This document shows, piece after piece, positions 40,482 to 49,007 of a stretch of 64,000 bases of DNA. Below the pieces are notes generated by a model. It searched no databases. It saw only the letters and a list, made by a program, of their open reading frames with translations, and was not told the DNA's origin. Every line of letters starts with the position of its first letter. The stretch's first letter is position 1. Made by a program: the position numbers and the translations under genes. The stretch lies in contig NZ_QLLT01000006.1 of the NCBI RefSeq assembly GCF_003259315.1, forward strand, positions 195,166 through 259,165. Direction: 5' to 3'. Origin of the DNA: Kitasatospora sp. SolWspMP-SS2h. GTDB lineage: Bacteria; Actinomycetota; Actinomycetes; Streptomycetales; Streptomycetaceae.

Positions 40482-40919
40482 CGAGGACTCCAAGTCGGCG
40501 GTACGGGAGGTCAGCCGGCGTCCGGGGCGGGGCAGGTGACACCCCGCCACCCGTGGTGACGCGCGTAGAAAACGCGACTGGCAGTCTGCCGCTTTCCGGC
40601 CTCCGGGGCCAGACCCCGCCGCCGTCCAACGGGTGAGATCCCGGTGACCCCCGGGCGACGCGGCCGTCCGGCGCGAGCCGACCTCGGGTCTGCCACGAGA
40701 GCCGACCGGGGGCCGATGGCGAGCCCGTCGCGGGCCCGTCCGGTGGCCGCCGGACCGTCCCCCGGCGAACTCCCGTGCGTCAATCCGGGCGGCGGCCGCT
40801 CACCCCGCGCGCCACCGTTCGCACGGTGCGGGTCCGTTCACCGAATCTTCTGCCAACTGCCATGGCGGGACTGGCCGGAACCGCGCTGTTACGACCCGGT
40901 AATGCCTAGGCTCTGCTGT
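40482..40919. other. 438-bp divergent region between nucleotidase and pyk
   Basis: It holds the promoters of both genes. Near pyk a TAGGCT box (40907-40912) is clear. On the nucleotidase side I could not assign a promoter with confidence, and no PHO-box array was convincing. No ORF with a ribosome site was found. The last 130 bp are visibly less GC-rich. Confidence 0.45.
40907..40919 (+). promoter_or_regulatory. -10 box of pyk
   Basis: TAGGCT (40907-40912), a frequent Streptomyces -10, ends 7 nt before the pyk ATG, which predicts a leaderless transcript. The -35 region (around 40885) is not close to TTGACA. Confidence 0.5.
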
Positions 40920-42347
40920 ATGCGCCGAGCAAAAATCGTTTGTACTCTCGGGCCTGCCGCAGACTCGTACGACCAGATCAAGGCCCTGGTCGACGCCGGC
41001 ATGGACATCGCCCGACTGAACCTCAGCCACGGCTCCCACGCGGAGCACGAGGACCGCTACCACCGGGTCCGCAAGGCCTCGGACGAGACGGGCCGCAGCG
41101 TCGGGGTGCTGGCCGACCTCCAGGGCCCGAAGATCCGCCTCGCCACCTTCGCCGACGGGCCGGTCCTGCTGGAACGCGGCGACGAGTTCACCATCACCGT
41201 CGACGACGTCCCCGGCGACCGGGAGGTCTGCGGCACCACCTACAAGGGCCTGGCCGCGGACGTCTCGCCCGGCGAGCGCATCCTGGTCGACGACGGCCGG
41301 GTCACCCTGGAGGTCACCCGCGTCGACGGCCCCCGGGTGCGCTGCGCCGTCGTCGAGGGCGGACTGGTCTCCGACCACAAGGGCCTCAACCTCCCCGGTG
41401 TCGCCGTCTCGGTGCCCGCGCTCTCCGACAAGGACGTCGAAGACCTGCGCTGGGCGCTGCGGACCGGCGCCGACATCGTCGCGCTGTCGTTCGTGCGCAG
41501 CGGGAAGGACGTCGAGGAGGTGCACCGGATCATGGCCGAGGAGGGCCGCCGGATCCCGGTCATCGCCAAGATCGAGAAGCCGCAGGCGGTGGAGAACCTC
41601 GAATCCATCGTGGACGCCTTCGACGGCATCATGGTCGCCCGCGGCGACCTGGGCGTCGAACTCCCGATGGAGCAGGTGCCGATCGTCCAGAAGCGCGCGG
41701 TCAAGCTGGCCAGGCGCAACGCCAAGCCGGTGATCGTCGCCACCCAGATGCTGGACTCGATGATCAACGCCTCCCGGCCGACCCGGGCCGAGGCGTCCGA
41801 CGTCGCCAACGCGGTGCTGGACGGCACCGACGCGGTGATGCTCTCCGGCGAGACCTCGGTCGGCAAGTACCCGGTCGAGACGGTCCGGACCATGGCCCGG
41901 ATCGTCGAGGCCGCCGAGGAGGAGGTCCTGGCGGAGGGCCTGCCGCCGCTCACCGCGAGCGGCAAGCCCCGCACCCAGGGCGGCGCGGTGGCCCGGGCCG
42001 CCGCCGAGATCGGCGACTTCCTGGACGCCAAGTACCTGATCGCGTTCACCCAGAGCGGCGACACCGCCCGCCGGCTGACCCGCTACCGCTCGCCGATCCC
42101 GGTCCTGGCGTTCACCTACGAGCCCGCCGTGCGCAGCCGGTTGGCGCTGACCTGGGGCGTGGAGACCTTCCTCGGCCCGTTCGTCACCACCACCGACGAA
42201 CTGGTCGCCCAGGTCGACTCCGCGCTGCTGAGCCTGGGCCGCTGCGCGCCCGGTGACGTCGTGGTCATCACCGCCGGGTCCCCGCCCGGCCTGGCCGGCT
42301 CCACCAACCTGGTGCGGGTGCACCACGTCGGCGAACCGGCCAACTGA
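40920..42347 (+). CDS. pyk: Pyruvate kinase
   Basis: This 475-aa enzyme converts phosphoenolpyruvate and ADP to pyruvate and ATP. Signature segments are RRAKIVCTLGPA, MDIARLNLSHGSH, IAKIEKPQAVENL with the catalytic Lys, GIMVARGDLGVELPMEQVP (Mg ligands), KPVIVATQMLDSMI, and SGETSVGKYPVETV. The C-terminal regulatory domain follows. The protein starts directly with the family motif at the ATG, and the -10 box is 7 nt upstream. A long hairpin terminates it. Confidence 0.97.
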   Translation: MRRAKIVCTLGPAADSYDQIKALVDAGMDIARLNLSHGSHAEHEDRYHRVRKASDETGRSVGVLADLQGPKIRLATFADGPVLLERGDEFTITVDDVPGDREVCGTTYKGLAADVSPGERILVDDGRVTLEVTRVDGPRVRCAVVEGGLVSDHKGLNLPGVAVSVPALSDKDVEDLRWALRTGADIVALSFVRSGKDVEEVHRIMAEEGRRIPVIAKIEKPQAVENLESIVDAFDGIMVARGDLGVELPMEQVPIVQKRAVKLARRNAKPVIVATQMLDSMINASRPTRAEASDVANAVLDGTDAVMLSGETSVGKYPVETVRTMARIVEAAEEEVLAEGLPPLTASGKPRTQGGAVARAAAEIGDFLDAKYLIAFTQSGDTARRLTRYRSPIPVLAFTYEPAVRSRLALTWGVETFLGPFVTTTDELVAQVDSALLSLGRCAPGDVVVITAGSPPGLAGSTNLVRVHHVGEPAN

Positions 42348-42353
42348 CCGCCC

Positions 42354-42404
42354 GCGGCCGGGCCCGCCCGCCCCGCACCGGAGGCGGGGGGCGGGCCCGG
42401 CCGC
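42354..42404 (+). terminator. Terminator of pyk
   Basis: A 16-bp perfect stem, GCGGCCGGGCCCGCCC with its complement (42389-42404), begins 6 bp after the stop. Further G/C pairing within the loop is possible. Confidence 0.75.
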
Positions 42405-42509
42405 CGCGTGACGGGCCGTCACCGGCTCCCCGCGCCCCCGGCGCGTTGTCGGTAGCATGCCCCGGGGGTCCCGGGGCCGGGCCGCGCCGGGAACAGGGGA
42501 AGGAACCGC

Positions 42510-43448
42510 TTGATACGCCGCCGCACCGCCGTGCTCTGCGCCGCGGCCGTCCTCACCGCCGGCTGCACCCCCTACGGCGCGGACACCCTGCGGGAGGTGG
42601 CGTCCGGGAGCCCCACCGGCCCCGCGGCCCGGAGCGTGGCCGTCGACCGGACGGCGTGGTGGGGCGGCAGCTCCTACCGGCTCACCAAGGTCACCGCGAC
42701 CGGGCAGCCCGACGGCCGCACCGCGGTCGAACTAGTCCTGGGCGTCGTCGTCGAGTCGCCGGTGCCGGCCGCGTCCGCCCTGCCCCGGGTGGCGCTGGAG
42801 TCCGACGGCGTCGCGGTCAGCGGCCCGCTGGAGGTCCGGCCGCCGCCGTTCGGCTACGCCTCGCTGACCGTCACCGTGCAGGACGTCGGCACCCCCGGGC
42901 AGCCGCTGGACCCGGACCGCCTCGCCCTGGTGCTGGCCGCCCCCGGCGCGGCCCGCGCGGTGCTGCCGGTGGGCGCCCGCGCCGGACAGGACGGGGTCGA
43001 CCTCCGGCCGACCCCGCTGCGCGCCTCCACCGGGGTGGTGCGCACCGGCCGCTACCGGCTGCTGCTGGCCTCCGCCCGGCTGCGCGAGGACTGCACCGGC
43101 AGCCCCGTCCCGGCCCCCGCGGTGCCGCTCGGCACCACGCCCTTCGTCCCGCGCGCGCTGCGCGCCCTGAAGCCGGGCCAGCACAGCGCGGAGATCCTGT
43201 TCGACGCCCCCGCCGGCACCACCGCCGACCGGCTGGACCTGCACCTGACCCTGCCCGACGGCCGCCGGCTCGCCCCCAGCGCCCCGATCGCCGCCACCGC
43301 CTACGTCGGACGGCCGGACACCGTCAGTTTGGCGGCCTGGTTCGACTTCTACGGGGAGACCGCCGGCACCTACACCCTGGAGGCGGCGGACGGCTCGGCG
43401 GAGGGCGCCGCGGCCGGGCCGGTGTCGATCACGCTCGGGGCCGGGTGA
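42510..43448 (+). CDS. Putative lipoprotein
   Basis: This 312-aa protein has a lipoprotein signal (MIRRRTAVLCAAAVLTAGC, lipobox LTAGC with C19). It is then all-beta-like, with no motif I recognise. Phrases such as ASLTVTVQDVGTPGQPLDPD and AGTYTLEAADGS suggest Ig- or fibronectin-like strands. The TTG start is supported by GGGGAAGGAA 8 nt upstream. It lies between pyk and a tRNA gene. It would be anchored on the outer face of the membrane; function is unknown. Confidence 0.7.
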   Translation: MIRRRTAVLCAAAVLTAGCTPYGADTLREVASGSPTGPAARSVAVDRTAWWGGSSYRLTKVTATGQPDGRTAVELVLGVVVESPVPAASALPRVALESDGVAVSGPLEVRPPPFGYASLTVTVQDVGTPGQPLDPDRLALVLAAPGAARAVLPVGARAGQDGVDLRPTPLRASTGVVRTGRYRLLLASARLREDCTGSPVPAPAVPLGTTPFVPRALRALKPGQHSAEILFDAPAGTTADRLDLHLTLPDGRRLAPSAPIAATAYVGRPDTVSLAAWFDFYGETAGTYTLEAADGSAEGAAAGPVSITLGAG

Positions 43449-43543
43449 GGCCGGTCTCGTGTGCCGAGTCTCGGGTGCCGAGACGCGGGGCGGGGAGCCG
43501 GGGAGAGACGGCGGCGGACGCCGCCTTGGATTCGAAGGGAAAG

Positions 43544-43617
43544 TGCCCCGAGTGGGATTCGAACCCACACCGGACGGTGTTTGAGACCGTTGCCTCTGCC
43601 GATTGGGCTATCGGGGC
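43544..43617 (-). tRNA. tRNA-Leu(CAA) with short variable arm
   Basis: The minus strand folds as a tRNA: acceptor arms GCCCCGA and TCGGGGC, discriminator A73, D-arm with GG in the loop, anticodon stem ACGGT/ACCGT with loop CTCAAAC (anticodon CAA at 43581-43583, reading UUG). The T-arm is GTGGG-TTCGAAT-CCCAC. CCA is not encoded. The variable region is only 5 nt (CCGGT), giving a 74-nt type I tRNA, whereas leucine tRNAs normally have a long variable arm. The A73 and the D-loop GGCAGAGGC still suit leucyl-tRNA synthetase. Confidence 0.88.
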
Positions 43618-43674
43618 CCAGCGGAACGAAGGTTCAACCCCCCACCGCGGTGAACCAAACATACCGCGTCTGGG

Positions 43675-43680
43675 TAGGCT
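43675..43680 (+). promoter_or_regulatory. -10 box of the ANTAR response regulator
   Basis: TAGGCT lies 5 nt before an in-frame ATG (43686) and 35 nt before the GTG with a ribosome site (43716). TGAACC at 43651-43656 could be a weak -35 (18-bp spacer). Confidence 0.4.
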
Positions 43681-43715
43681 CATGCATGCAGCACCCCGCC
43701 GGACCGAGGAGCCCC

Positions 43716-44369
43716 GTGAGCACCGCCGACGAGCAGGCACAGCCGCTTGACACCGACTCGCCCCAGATCACCCGAATCGTCATCGCCGAGGACGAGGCAC
43801 TGATCCGCCTCGACCTCAAGGAGATGCTGGAGGAGGAGGGCTACACCGTCGTCGGTGAGGCCGGTGACGGCGAGACGGCGGTCAGGCTGGTCGAGGAGCT
43901 CAAGCCCGACCTGGCCATCCTGGACGTGAAGATGCCCGTCCTGGACGGCCTCTCGGCCGCCGAGCGCATCCACGAGCAGCACCTGGCCCCGGTGCTGATG
44001 CTCACCGCGTTCTCCCAGCGCGAGCTGGTCGACCGGGCCCGCGACGCCGGCGCGATGGCGTACATCGTCAAGCCGTTCAGCAAGAGCGACCTCGTCCCGG
44101 CCATCGAGATGGCGGTCTCCCGCTACACCGAGATGCGCACCCTGGAGCAGGAGATCGCGGACCTCTCGCAGCGGCTGGAGACCCGCAAGCTGGTCGACCG
44201 CGCCAAGAGCGTGCTGCAGACCAAGTTCGGCCTCAACGAGCCCGCCGCGTTCCGCTGGATCCAGAAGACCTCGATGGACCGCCGGATGACCATGGCCGCC
44301 GTCGCCGAGGCCGTGATCGAGGAGGGCGCCGCCCAGGACCGTAAGAAGACCGAGGCCGCCGAGGGCTGA
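43716..44369 (+). CDS. Response regulator with ANTAR RNA-binding domain
   Basis: This 217-aa protein has a receiver domain (TRIVIAEDEALIRLDLKEML, phospho-acceptor Asp in AILDVKMPVLDG, Thr in MLTAFS, Lys in YIVKPF). A coiled linker (TLEQEIADLSQRLETRKLVD) and a C-terminal ANTAR domain (AKSVLQTKFGLNEPAAFRWIQ, MDRRMTMAAVAEAVI) follow. ANTAR regulators bind paired hexaloop RNA hairpins and act as antiterminators. The GTG start follows GAGGA by 5 nt; an ATG at 43686, 5 nt after a -10 box, would add ten residues through a leaderless start. No sensor kinase is adjacent. Confidence 0.93.
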   Translation: MSTADEQAQPLDTDSPQITRIVIAEDEALIRLDLKEMLEEEGYTVVGEAGDGETAVRLVEELKPDLAILDVKMPVLDGLSAAERIHEQHLAPVLMLTAFSQRELVDRARDAGAMAYIVKPFSKSDLVPAIEMAVSRYTEMRTLEQEIADLSQRLETRKLVDRAKSVLQTKFGLNEPAAFRWIQKTSMDRRMTMAAVAEAVIEEGAAQDRKKTEAAEG

Positions 44370-44413
44370 GCCCGCCGGGGGCCGAGCCCTCGGTGGGCCG
44401 AGCCCGCCCCGCG

Positions 44414-44469
44414 CGCACGTGCCGGTGCCCCCGCCCCCCTCGACGGGGGCGGGGGCACCGGCACGTGCG
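44414..44469. terminator. Very strong bidirectional terminator
   Basis: A perfect 25-bp inverted repeat starts CGCACGTGCCGGTGCCCCCG (44414-44438 with 44445-44469) around a 6-nt CTCGAC loop. It lies between the ANTAR regulator and the converging livF. It is among the longest perfect hairpins in the window. Confidence 0.9.
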
Positions 44470-44474
44470 GAGGG

Positions 44475-45191
44475 TCAGTCCTCGCCCAGGTACTGGCGGC
44501 GCACCGACTCGTCGTGCAGCAGCTCCGCGCCGGTGCCCGACAGGGTGATCCGGCCGGTGGTCATCACGTACGCCCGGTCCGAGAGCGAGAGGGCGGCCTG
44601 CGCGTTCTGCTCCACCAGCAGGATGGTGGTGCCCGCGGCCTTCAGCTCCACGATGGTCGCCATGATCTTCTGCATCATCAGCGGCGACAGGCCCATCGAC
44701 GGCTCGTCCAGCATCAGCAGCTTGGGCCGGGACATCAGCGCCCGCCCCATCGCCAGCATCTGCTGCTCGCCGCCGGAGAGGGTGCCCGCGGCCTGCTTGC
44801 GGCGCTCGGCCAGGATCGGGAAGAGCGTGCAGGCCCGCTCCACGTCCTCGGCGATGCCCGCCGCGTCCCGGCGCAGGAACGCGCCGAGCAGCAGGTTCTC
44901 CTCGATGGTCATCCGGGGGAAGATGTGCCGGCCCTCGGGGGAGTGCGCCAGGCCGAGCGCGACGATCCGGTGCGCGGGCACGGTGTCGATCGCCGCGCCC
45001 TGGAACAGGACCTTGCCCGAGGTCGGCCGCAGCAGCCCGGACAGGGTGCGCAGGGTGGTGGTCTTGCCGGCGCCGTTGGTGCCGATCAGGGTGGTGACCT
45101 CGCCCTCCGCGACCGTGAACGAGATGCCTTTGACGGCCTCGATCTTGCCGTAGGCGACACGGAGGTCCTCGACCTCCAGCAGAGCGGTCAC
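44475..45191 (-). CDS. livF: Branched-chain amino-acid ABC transporter ATPase LivF
   Basis: This 238-aa ATPase works with LivG to drive import of Leu, Ile and Val. Walker A is GTNGAGKTTTL, the signature LSGGEQQMLAMGRAL, Walker B KLLMLDEPSMGLSP, and the switch His is replaced by Gln/Asn in LLVEQNAQ, as is normal for LivF. HSPEGRHIFPRMTIEENLLLG is the family Q-loop region. Its GTG overlaps the livG stop (GTGA). It is the last gene of the liv operon and ends 6 bp before the 25-bp hairpin. Confidence 0.95.
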   Translation of the reverse strand: MTALLEVEDLRVAYGKIEAVKGISFTVAEGEVTTLIGTNGAGKTTTLRTLSGLLRPTSGKVLFQGAAIDTVPAHRIVALGLAHSPEGRHIFPRMTIEENLLLGAFLRRDAAGIAEDVERACTLFPILAERRKQAAGTLSGGEQQMLAMGRALMSRPKLLMLDEPSMGLSPLMMQKIMATIVELKAAGTTILLVEQNAQAALSLSDRAYVMTTGRITLSGTGAELLHDESVRRQYLGED

Positions 45192-46039
45192 TGGCCGTCC
45201 TCCTGAGCTGCGGTGGTTCCTTCGAGCGGGGCGCCCAGGTACGCGGTGACGACCCGCTCGTCGTTCTGGACGGTCTCCCGGTCGCCCTCAACGATCTTCC
45301 GGCCCTGCACCAGCACGGCGGTGCGGTCGCACAGGTTGAAGATGAACTTCATGTCGTGCTCGATCACCAGCACGGCGATGCCCAGGTCCCGGATGGCGAA
45401 GACCAGTTCCTCGGCGGCCCGGGTCTCCTGCGGGTTCATGCCCGCCGTCGGCTCGTCCAGCAGCAGCACGCCCGGCTCGGACGCCAGCGCCCGGGCGATC
45501 TCCAGCTTGCGCTGCTCGCCGTACGGGAGGTTGCGGGCCAGGTGGTCGGCCTTCGCGCCGAGGCCGCAGAACTCCAGCAGCTCCCGGGCGCGTTCGCGGC
45601 TCTCCGCCTCGGCCCGCCGGTAGCCCGGGCCGCGCAGGATCGCCGAGAACAGGCCCTCCTTGGTGCGGGTGTGCCGGCCCACCAGGACGTTCTCCAGCGC
45701 CGTCATGTTCGAGAACAGCCGGATGTTCTGGAAGGTCCGGGCGATGCCCGCCTGGGTCACCAGGTGCGGCTTCGGCGGCAGCACCGTGCCCTTGTACTTC
45801 ACGGTGCCCTCGGTCGGGACGTACAGCCCGGTCAGGCAGTTGAAGAAGGTGGTCTTCCCGGCGCCGTTCGGGCCGATCAGGCCGACGATCTCGCCCTGGC
45901 GGACCGTCAGGTCGACGTCGTTCACGGCGGTGAGGCCGCCGAAGCGCATCACCACGCCGGAAGCCTCCAGCACGGGTTCGGCGAGCGGCCCGGACGCCGG
46001 GGCGGCGGGAGCGGTGTCGGTGGTCGTCACGGTGCTCAC
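45188..46039 (-). CDS. livG: Branched-chain amino-acid ABC transporter ATPase LivG
   Basis: This 283-aa ATPase subunit has a Thr/Ala-rich N-terminal extension of about 25 residues and then the ABC core. Walker A is GPNGAGKTTFFN, the LivG-type FQNIRLFSNMTALENVLVG follows, the signature is the variant LPYGEQRKLEIARAL, and Walker B is VLLLDEPTAGMNP. VIEHDMKFIFNLCDR holds the switch His. The GTG start overlaps the livM stop (GTGA), giving coupled synthesis of the complex. Confidence 0.95.
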   Translation of the reverse strand: MSTVTTTDTAPAAPASGPLAEPVLEASGVVMRFGGLTAVNDVDLTVRQGEIVGLIGPNGAGKTTFFNCLTGLYVPTEGTVKYKGTVLPPKPHLVTQAGIARTFQNIRLFSNMTALENVLVGRHTRTKEGLFSAILRGPGYRRAEAESRERARELLEFCGLGAKADHLARNLPYGEQRKLEIARALASEPGVLLLDEPTAGMNPQETRAAEELVFAIRDLGIAVLVIEHDMKFIFNLCDRTAVLVQGRKIVEGDRETVQNDERVVTAYLGAPLEGTTAAQEDGQ

Positions 46040-47985
46040 GCCCCAGCCTTGGTCGGTACGTCGTCGATCGGGGCGGCCTGCGCGGGCAGTTCCGCGTCCG
46101 CCTCGTGGAACTCCAGCTGCTGCCGGCGGCCCGCGATCAGGCCCTCCGGGCGGAAGCGCATCAGCAGGATCAGCGCCACGCCGAAGGCCAGCAGCTGGTA
46201 GGACTGCAGGAACTGCAGCTTCGCCGGGATCAGGAACAGCAGGGCCGCGCCCACCAGCGGGCCGCTGATGGTACCCATGCCGCCCAGGATCACCGCGGCC
46301 AGCAGGAACGCCGAGTTGGGCGGGACGGCCCCGGCGAACTGGTACTGGTCGGGCGAGACGGCGCTCGCCACGTGCGCCTGCACCGCGCCGGCCAGGCCGG
46401 CCAGGGTGGCGCCCAGCGCGAAGGCGATCAGCTTCACCCGGAAGCCGTTGATGCCCATCGCCTCGGCCGCCGTCTCGTCCTCGCGGATCGCCACCCAGGC
46501 CCGGCCGATCCGGGAGTTGGCGACCCGGCCGAACACCGTCACCACGATCGCGGTGGCCACCAGCATCAGCAGCAGGTAGTTGCCGAACTTGCCCAGGTGC
46601 AGGCCGAGGACGTCGTGCGGCTGGCCGAAGTCGAAGCCGAACAGGCTGACGTCGGGGATCGCGGCGATGCCGTTGGGGCCGTTGGTCAGGCTCGGGCCGG
46701 AGCTGCCGTCCAGGTTGTTCATCGCGATCCGGAAGATCTCACCGAAACCGAGGGTGACGATCGCCAGGTAGTCGCCGCGCAGCCGCAGCGTCGGGGCGCC
46801 GATCACCACGCCGAACACCAGCGCGGCCAGCGCGCCGACCAGCGCGGCCAGCGGGAACGGCAGGTGCACGCCGCGGAAGGCCGAGAACGGCGAGCCGGAG
46901 ACCAGCGCCGCCGCGTACGCGCCGACGCCGAGGAAGGCCACGTAGCCGAGGTCGAGCAGACCGGCCAGGCCGACCACCACGTTCAGACCGAGTGCCACGG
47001 TGGCGAAGATCAGGATGTTGACGCCGATCAGGACGTACGTGTCGCTGCCCTGGGTGAACGGGAACGCGGCGGCCGCGGCGAACGCCGCCCCGGTGGTCAC
47101 CGCCCGGTGCCGGGTGGTCAGTTCGGCCAGCCGGCCGACCGCGCCGGAGGCGTTCAGCGCGGCGGTGGCGGCGGCCACCAGCAGCAGGAAACCGATGAAC
47201 AGCTCGCCGTACTCGGTCGAGATGCCGAAGTCGGCGACGGCCAGGCCCACCGCGAACACCGCGGTGATCACCAGGATCTCCGCCCAGGACGGCAGGGCGC
47301 GGGCGGCGGTCCGCCGGCGCTCGATCCGGCCGATCCGCAGCCAGTGGTCCAGCAGCAGCCACAGCCGCAGCACGGCCAGCAGGCCGGGCAGGGCGAGGAA
47401 GAACCAGGTGTTCTCGGTGAGGATCGGCTGCACGCCGGTGGGGATCGCGTGCAGCAGCCAGCCCTGGTCCAGGCCGAAGTACACCAGCAGGGCGACGGCG
47501 GCCACCGCGTACGCCCACCAGCGCTCGGTGGGGCGCCGGACGGTGGTGCGGCGGTCCAGCGGCAGGCCCAGCGCGCCGGCCACGGCCAGCAGCGAGCCGA
47601 CGCCGGCCACCCAGCCGCCCGGGTCGAGGTTGGCCAGGCCGCCGAGCTCCGCCGCGATCGCGACGACCGCGTACCAGCACACCGCGAGGGTGCCGATGGC
47701 GGCGAACAGCACGCCGTTGTTGCTGCCGGAGGGGCTCAGCCAGCGCAGCCCGGGCACCCGCGCGGCGGCCAGCGCCAGCAGGACGGTCAGCAGGCCGCCG
47801 ACCAGGGCCAGCCACTGCAGGCCGGCCGGGGAGCCGTAGTAGGTCAGGTCGCCGGGGAAGTCGGCGGTCCAGGTCCAGGACATCAGCGCGGAGGCCGCGG
47901 CCAGGACGCCGCCCGCCACCACGGCGGCGCGGGCCGCGGCGGTCGGCAGGGGCAGGACGGGGGTGGTCTCGTGGGACGTGGTCAT
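46036..47985 (-). CDS. livM: Branched-chain amino-acid ABC transporter permease LivM, extended
   Basis: At 649 aa this is about twice the length of E. coli-type LivM. The conserved permease core lies in about residues 310-620: LGLNVVVGLAGLLDLGYVAF, ARLRGDYLAI-like LRLRGDYLAIVTLGFGEIFR, the EAA-like GRAWVAIREDETAAEAMGIN, and PNSAFLLAAVILGGMGTISG. The N-terminal 300 residues contain about six to eight extra hydrophobic helices (for example AAVVAGGVLAAASALMSW and WLALVGGLLTVLLALAAA) of unknown role. The stop overlaps livG; livH ends 5 bp upstream. Confidence 0.93.
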   Translation of the reverse strand: MTTSHETTPVLPLPTAAARAAVVAGGVLAAASALMSWTWTADFPGDLTYYGSPAGLQWLALVGGLLTVLLALAAARVPGLRWLSPSGSNNGVLFAAIGTLAVCWYAVVAIAAELGGLANLDPGGWVAGVGSLLAVAGALGLPLDRRTTVRRPTERWWAYAVAAVALLVYFGLDQGWLLHAIPTGVQPILTENTWFFLALPGLLAVLRLWLLLDHWLRIGRIERRRTAARALPSWAEILVITAVFAVGLAVADFGISTEYGELFIGFLLLVAAATAALNASGAVGRLAELTTRHRAVTTGAAFAAAAAFPFTQGSDTYVLIGVNILIFATVALGLNVVVGLAGLLDLGYVAFLGVGAYAAALVSGSPFSAFRGVHLPFPLAALVGALAALVFGVVIGAPTLRLRGDYLAIVTLGFGEIFRIAMNNLDGSSGPSLTNGPNGIAAIPDVSLFGFDFGQPHDVLGLHLGKFGNYLLLMLVATAIVVTVFGRVANSRIGRAWVAIREDETAAEAMGINGFRVKLIAFALGATLAGLAGAVQAHVASAVSPDQYQFAGAVPPNSAFLLAAVILGGMGTISGPLVGAALLFLIPAKLQFLQSYQLLAFGVALILLMRFRPEGLIAGRRQQLEFHEADAELPAQAAPIDDVPTKAGA

Positions 47986-47990
47986 CTGCC

Positions 47991-48920
47991 TCACACCCGA
48001 TCCGCGACGCGCTCGCCGAGCAGGCCCTGGGGCCGGACCAGCAGCACGACGATGAGCAGTACGAACGCCCAGACGTTGGCCCAGCCGGCGCCGCCGAGCT
48101 GGTGCAGGCCGGGGACGTTCTCGATGTACGCGGTGGCCAGCGACTCGGCGACACCGAGGACCAGGCCGCCGAGCATCGCGCCGTAGATGTTGCCGATGCC
48201 GCCCAGGACGGCCGCGGTGAACGCCTTCAGGCCGGCCATGAAGCCCATCATGAAGTCGATGTTGCCGTAGCGCAGGCCGTGCGCCACGGAGGCGATCGCC
48301 GCGAAGGCCGCGCCGAGCGCGAAGGCGACCACGATGATCCGGTCGGTGTTGATGCCCATCAGCTTGGCGGTGTCCGGGTCCTGCGCGGTGGCCTGCATGG
48401 CGCGGCCGGTGCGGGTCAGCCGGACGAACGAGGCCAGGAAGACCATGCACAGCGGGGCGGCGATCAGGAGGAACAGGTCGTTGCGCTGGATGTGGAAGAG
48501 GCCGAGGTCGAACGCCGCGCCGTTGAAGTGCGGGAAGGAGACGGCCTTCTTGGCGCCCGGGTAGAACGCCCAGACCACCTGCTGGAGCGCGATGGACAGG
48601 CCGATCGCGGTGATCAGCGGGGCCAGCCGGGGCGCGGTGCGCAGCGGCCGGTAGGCGAACCGCTCGGCGGCGGTGGCGGTGACCACGGAGGCGATCACAC
48701 CGCCGACGATCATGACCGGCAGGGCCAGCCAGAGCGAGGTGCCCTGCGGCAGCGCCGCGTAGGCGGTCAGCGCGCCGAAGCCGCCGATCATGAAGACCTC
48801 GCCGTGGGCGAAGTTGATGAGCTGGACGATGCCGTAGACCATCGTGTAGCCGACGGCAATCAGGCCGTACATCAGCCCGAGCATCAGGCCGTTGGCCAGG
48901 TTTTGCGGCAGTTCGTGCAC
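47991..48920 (-). CDS. livH: Branched-chain amino-acid ABC transporter permease LivH
   Basis: This 309-aa permease shows typical LivH sequence: NGLMLGLMYGLIAVGYTMVY, LINFAHGEVFMIGGF, the cytosolic RTGRAMQATAQDPDTAKLMG coupling loop, and FTAAVLGGIGNIYGAMLGG. The GTG start follows GGAGG by 7 nt. It forms the membrane channel with LivM. It is separated from livK by 87 bp that include a hairpin likely to reduce readthrough. Confidence 0.94.
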   Translation of the reverse strand: MHELPQNLANGLMLGLMYGLIAVGYTMVYGIVQLINFAHGEVFMIGGFGALTAYAALPQGTSLWLALPVMIVGGVIASVVTATAAERFAYRPLRTAPRLAPLITAIGLSIALQQVVWAFYPGAKKAVSFPHFNGAAFDLGLFHIQRNDLFLLIAAPLCMVFLASFVRLTRTGRAMQATAQDPDTAKLMGINTDRIIVVAFALGAAFAAIASVAHGLRYGNIDFMMGFMAGLKAFTAAVLGGIGNIYGAMLGGLVLGVAESLATAYIENVPGLHQLGGAGWANVWAFVLLIVVLLVRPQGLLGERVADRV

Positions 48921-48951
48921 CGCAGGCCTCCGTGGTTGGGGGGAAGGAGAA

Positions 48952-48978
48952 GCGGGGGGCGCTCGTGGCGCCCCCCGC
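48952..48978 (-). promoter_or_regulatory. Hairpin between livK and livH
   Basis: An 11-bp perfect stem, GCGGGGGGCGC with GCGCCCCCCGC, has a 5-nt loop and lies 29 bp after the livK stop. It probably stabilises the livK message or partly terminates transcription so that the binding protein exceeds the membrane subunits. Confidence 0.6.
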
Positions 48979-49007
48979 CGATCGGCTGTGGGTGGTGCTG
49001 GGAGGGA

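Noticed and set aside
40560..40850. GTTCGCAC/GTTCACC direct-repeat-like words that recall PHO boxes near the nucleotidase and pyk genes
   Set aside because: The spacing (about 19 bp) and orientation do not match the 11-bp repeat period of Streptomyces PHO boxes.
42760..43448. Possible solute-binding or enzyme function of the lipoprotein after pyk
   Set aside because: Only the lipobox and beta-rich composition can be seen; no family motif supports a function.
43686..43715. Upstream ATG for the ANTAR regulator as the main start
   Set aside because: It is 5 nt from a -10 box and could be leaderless, but the GTG at 43716 has GAGGA at ideal distance; kept only as an alternative.
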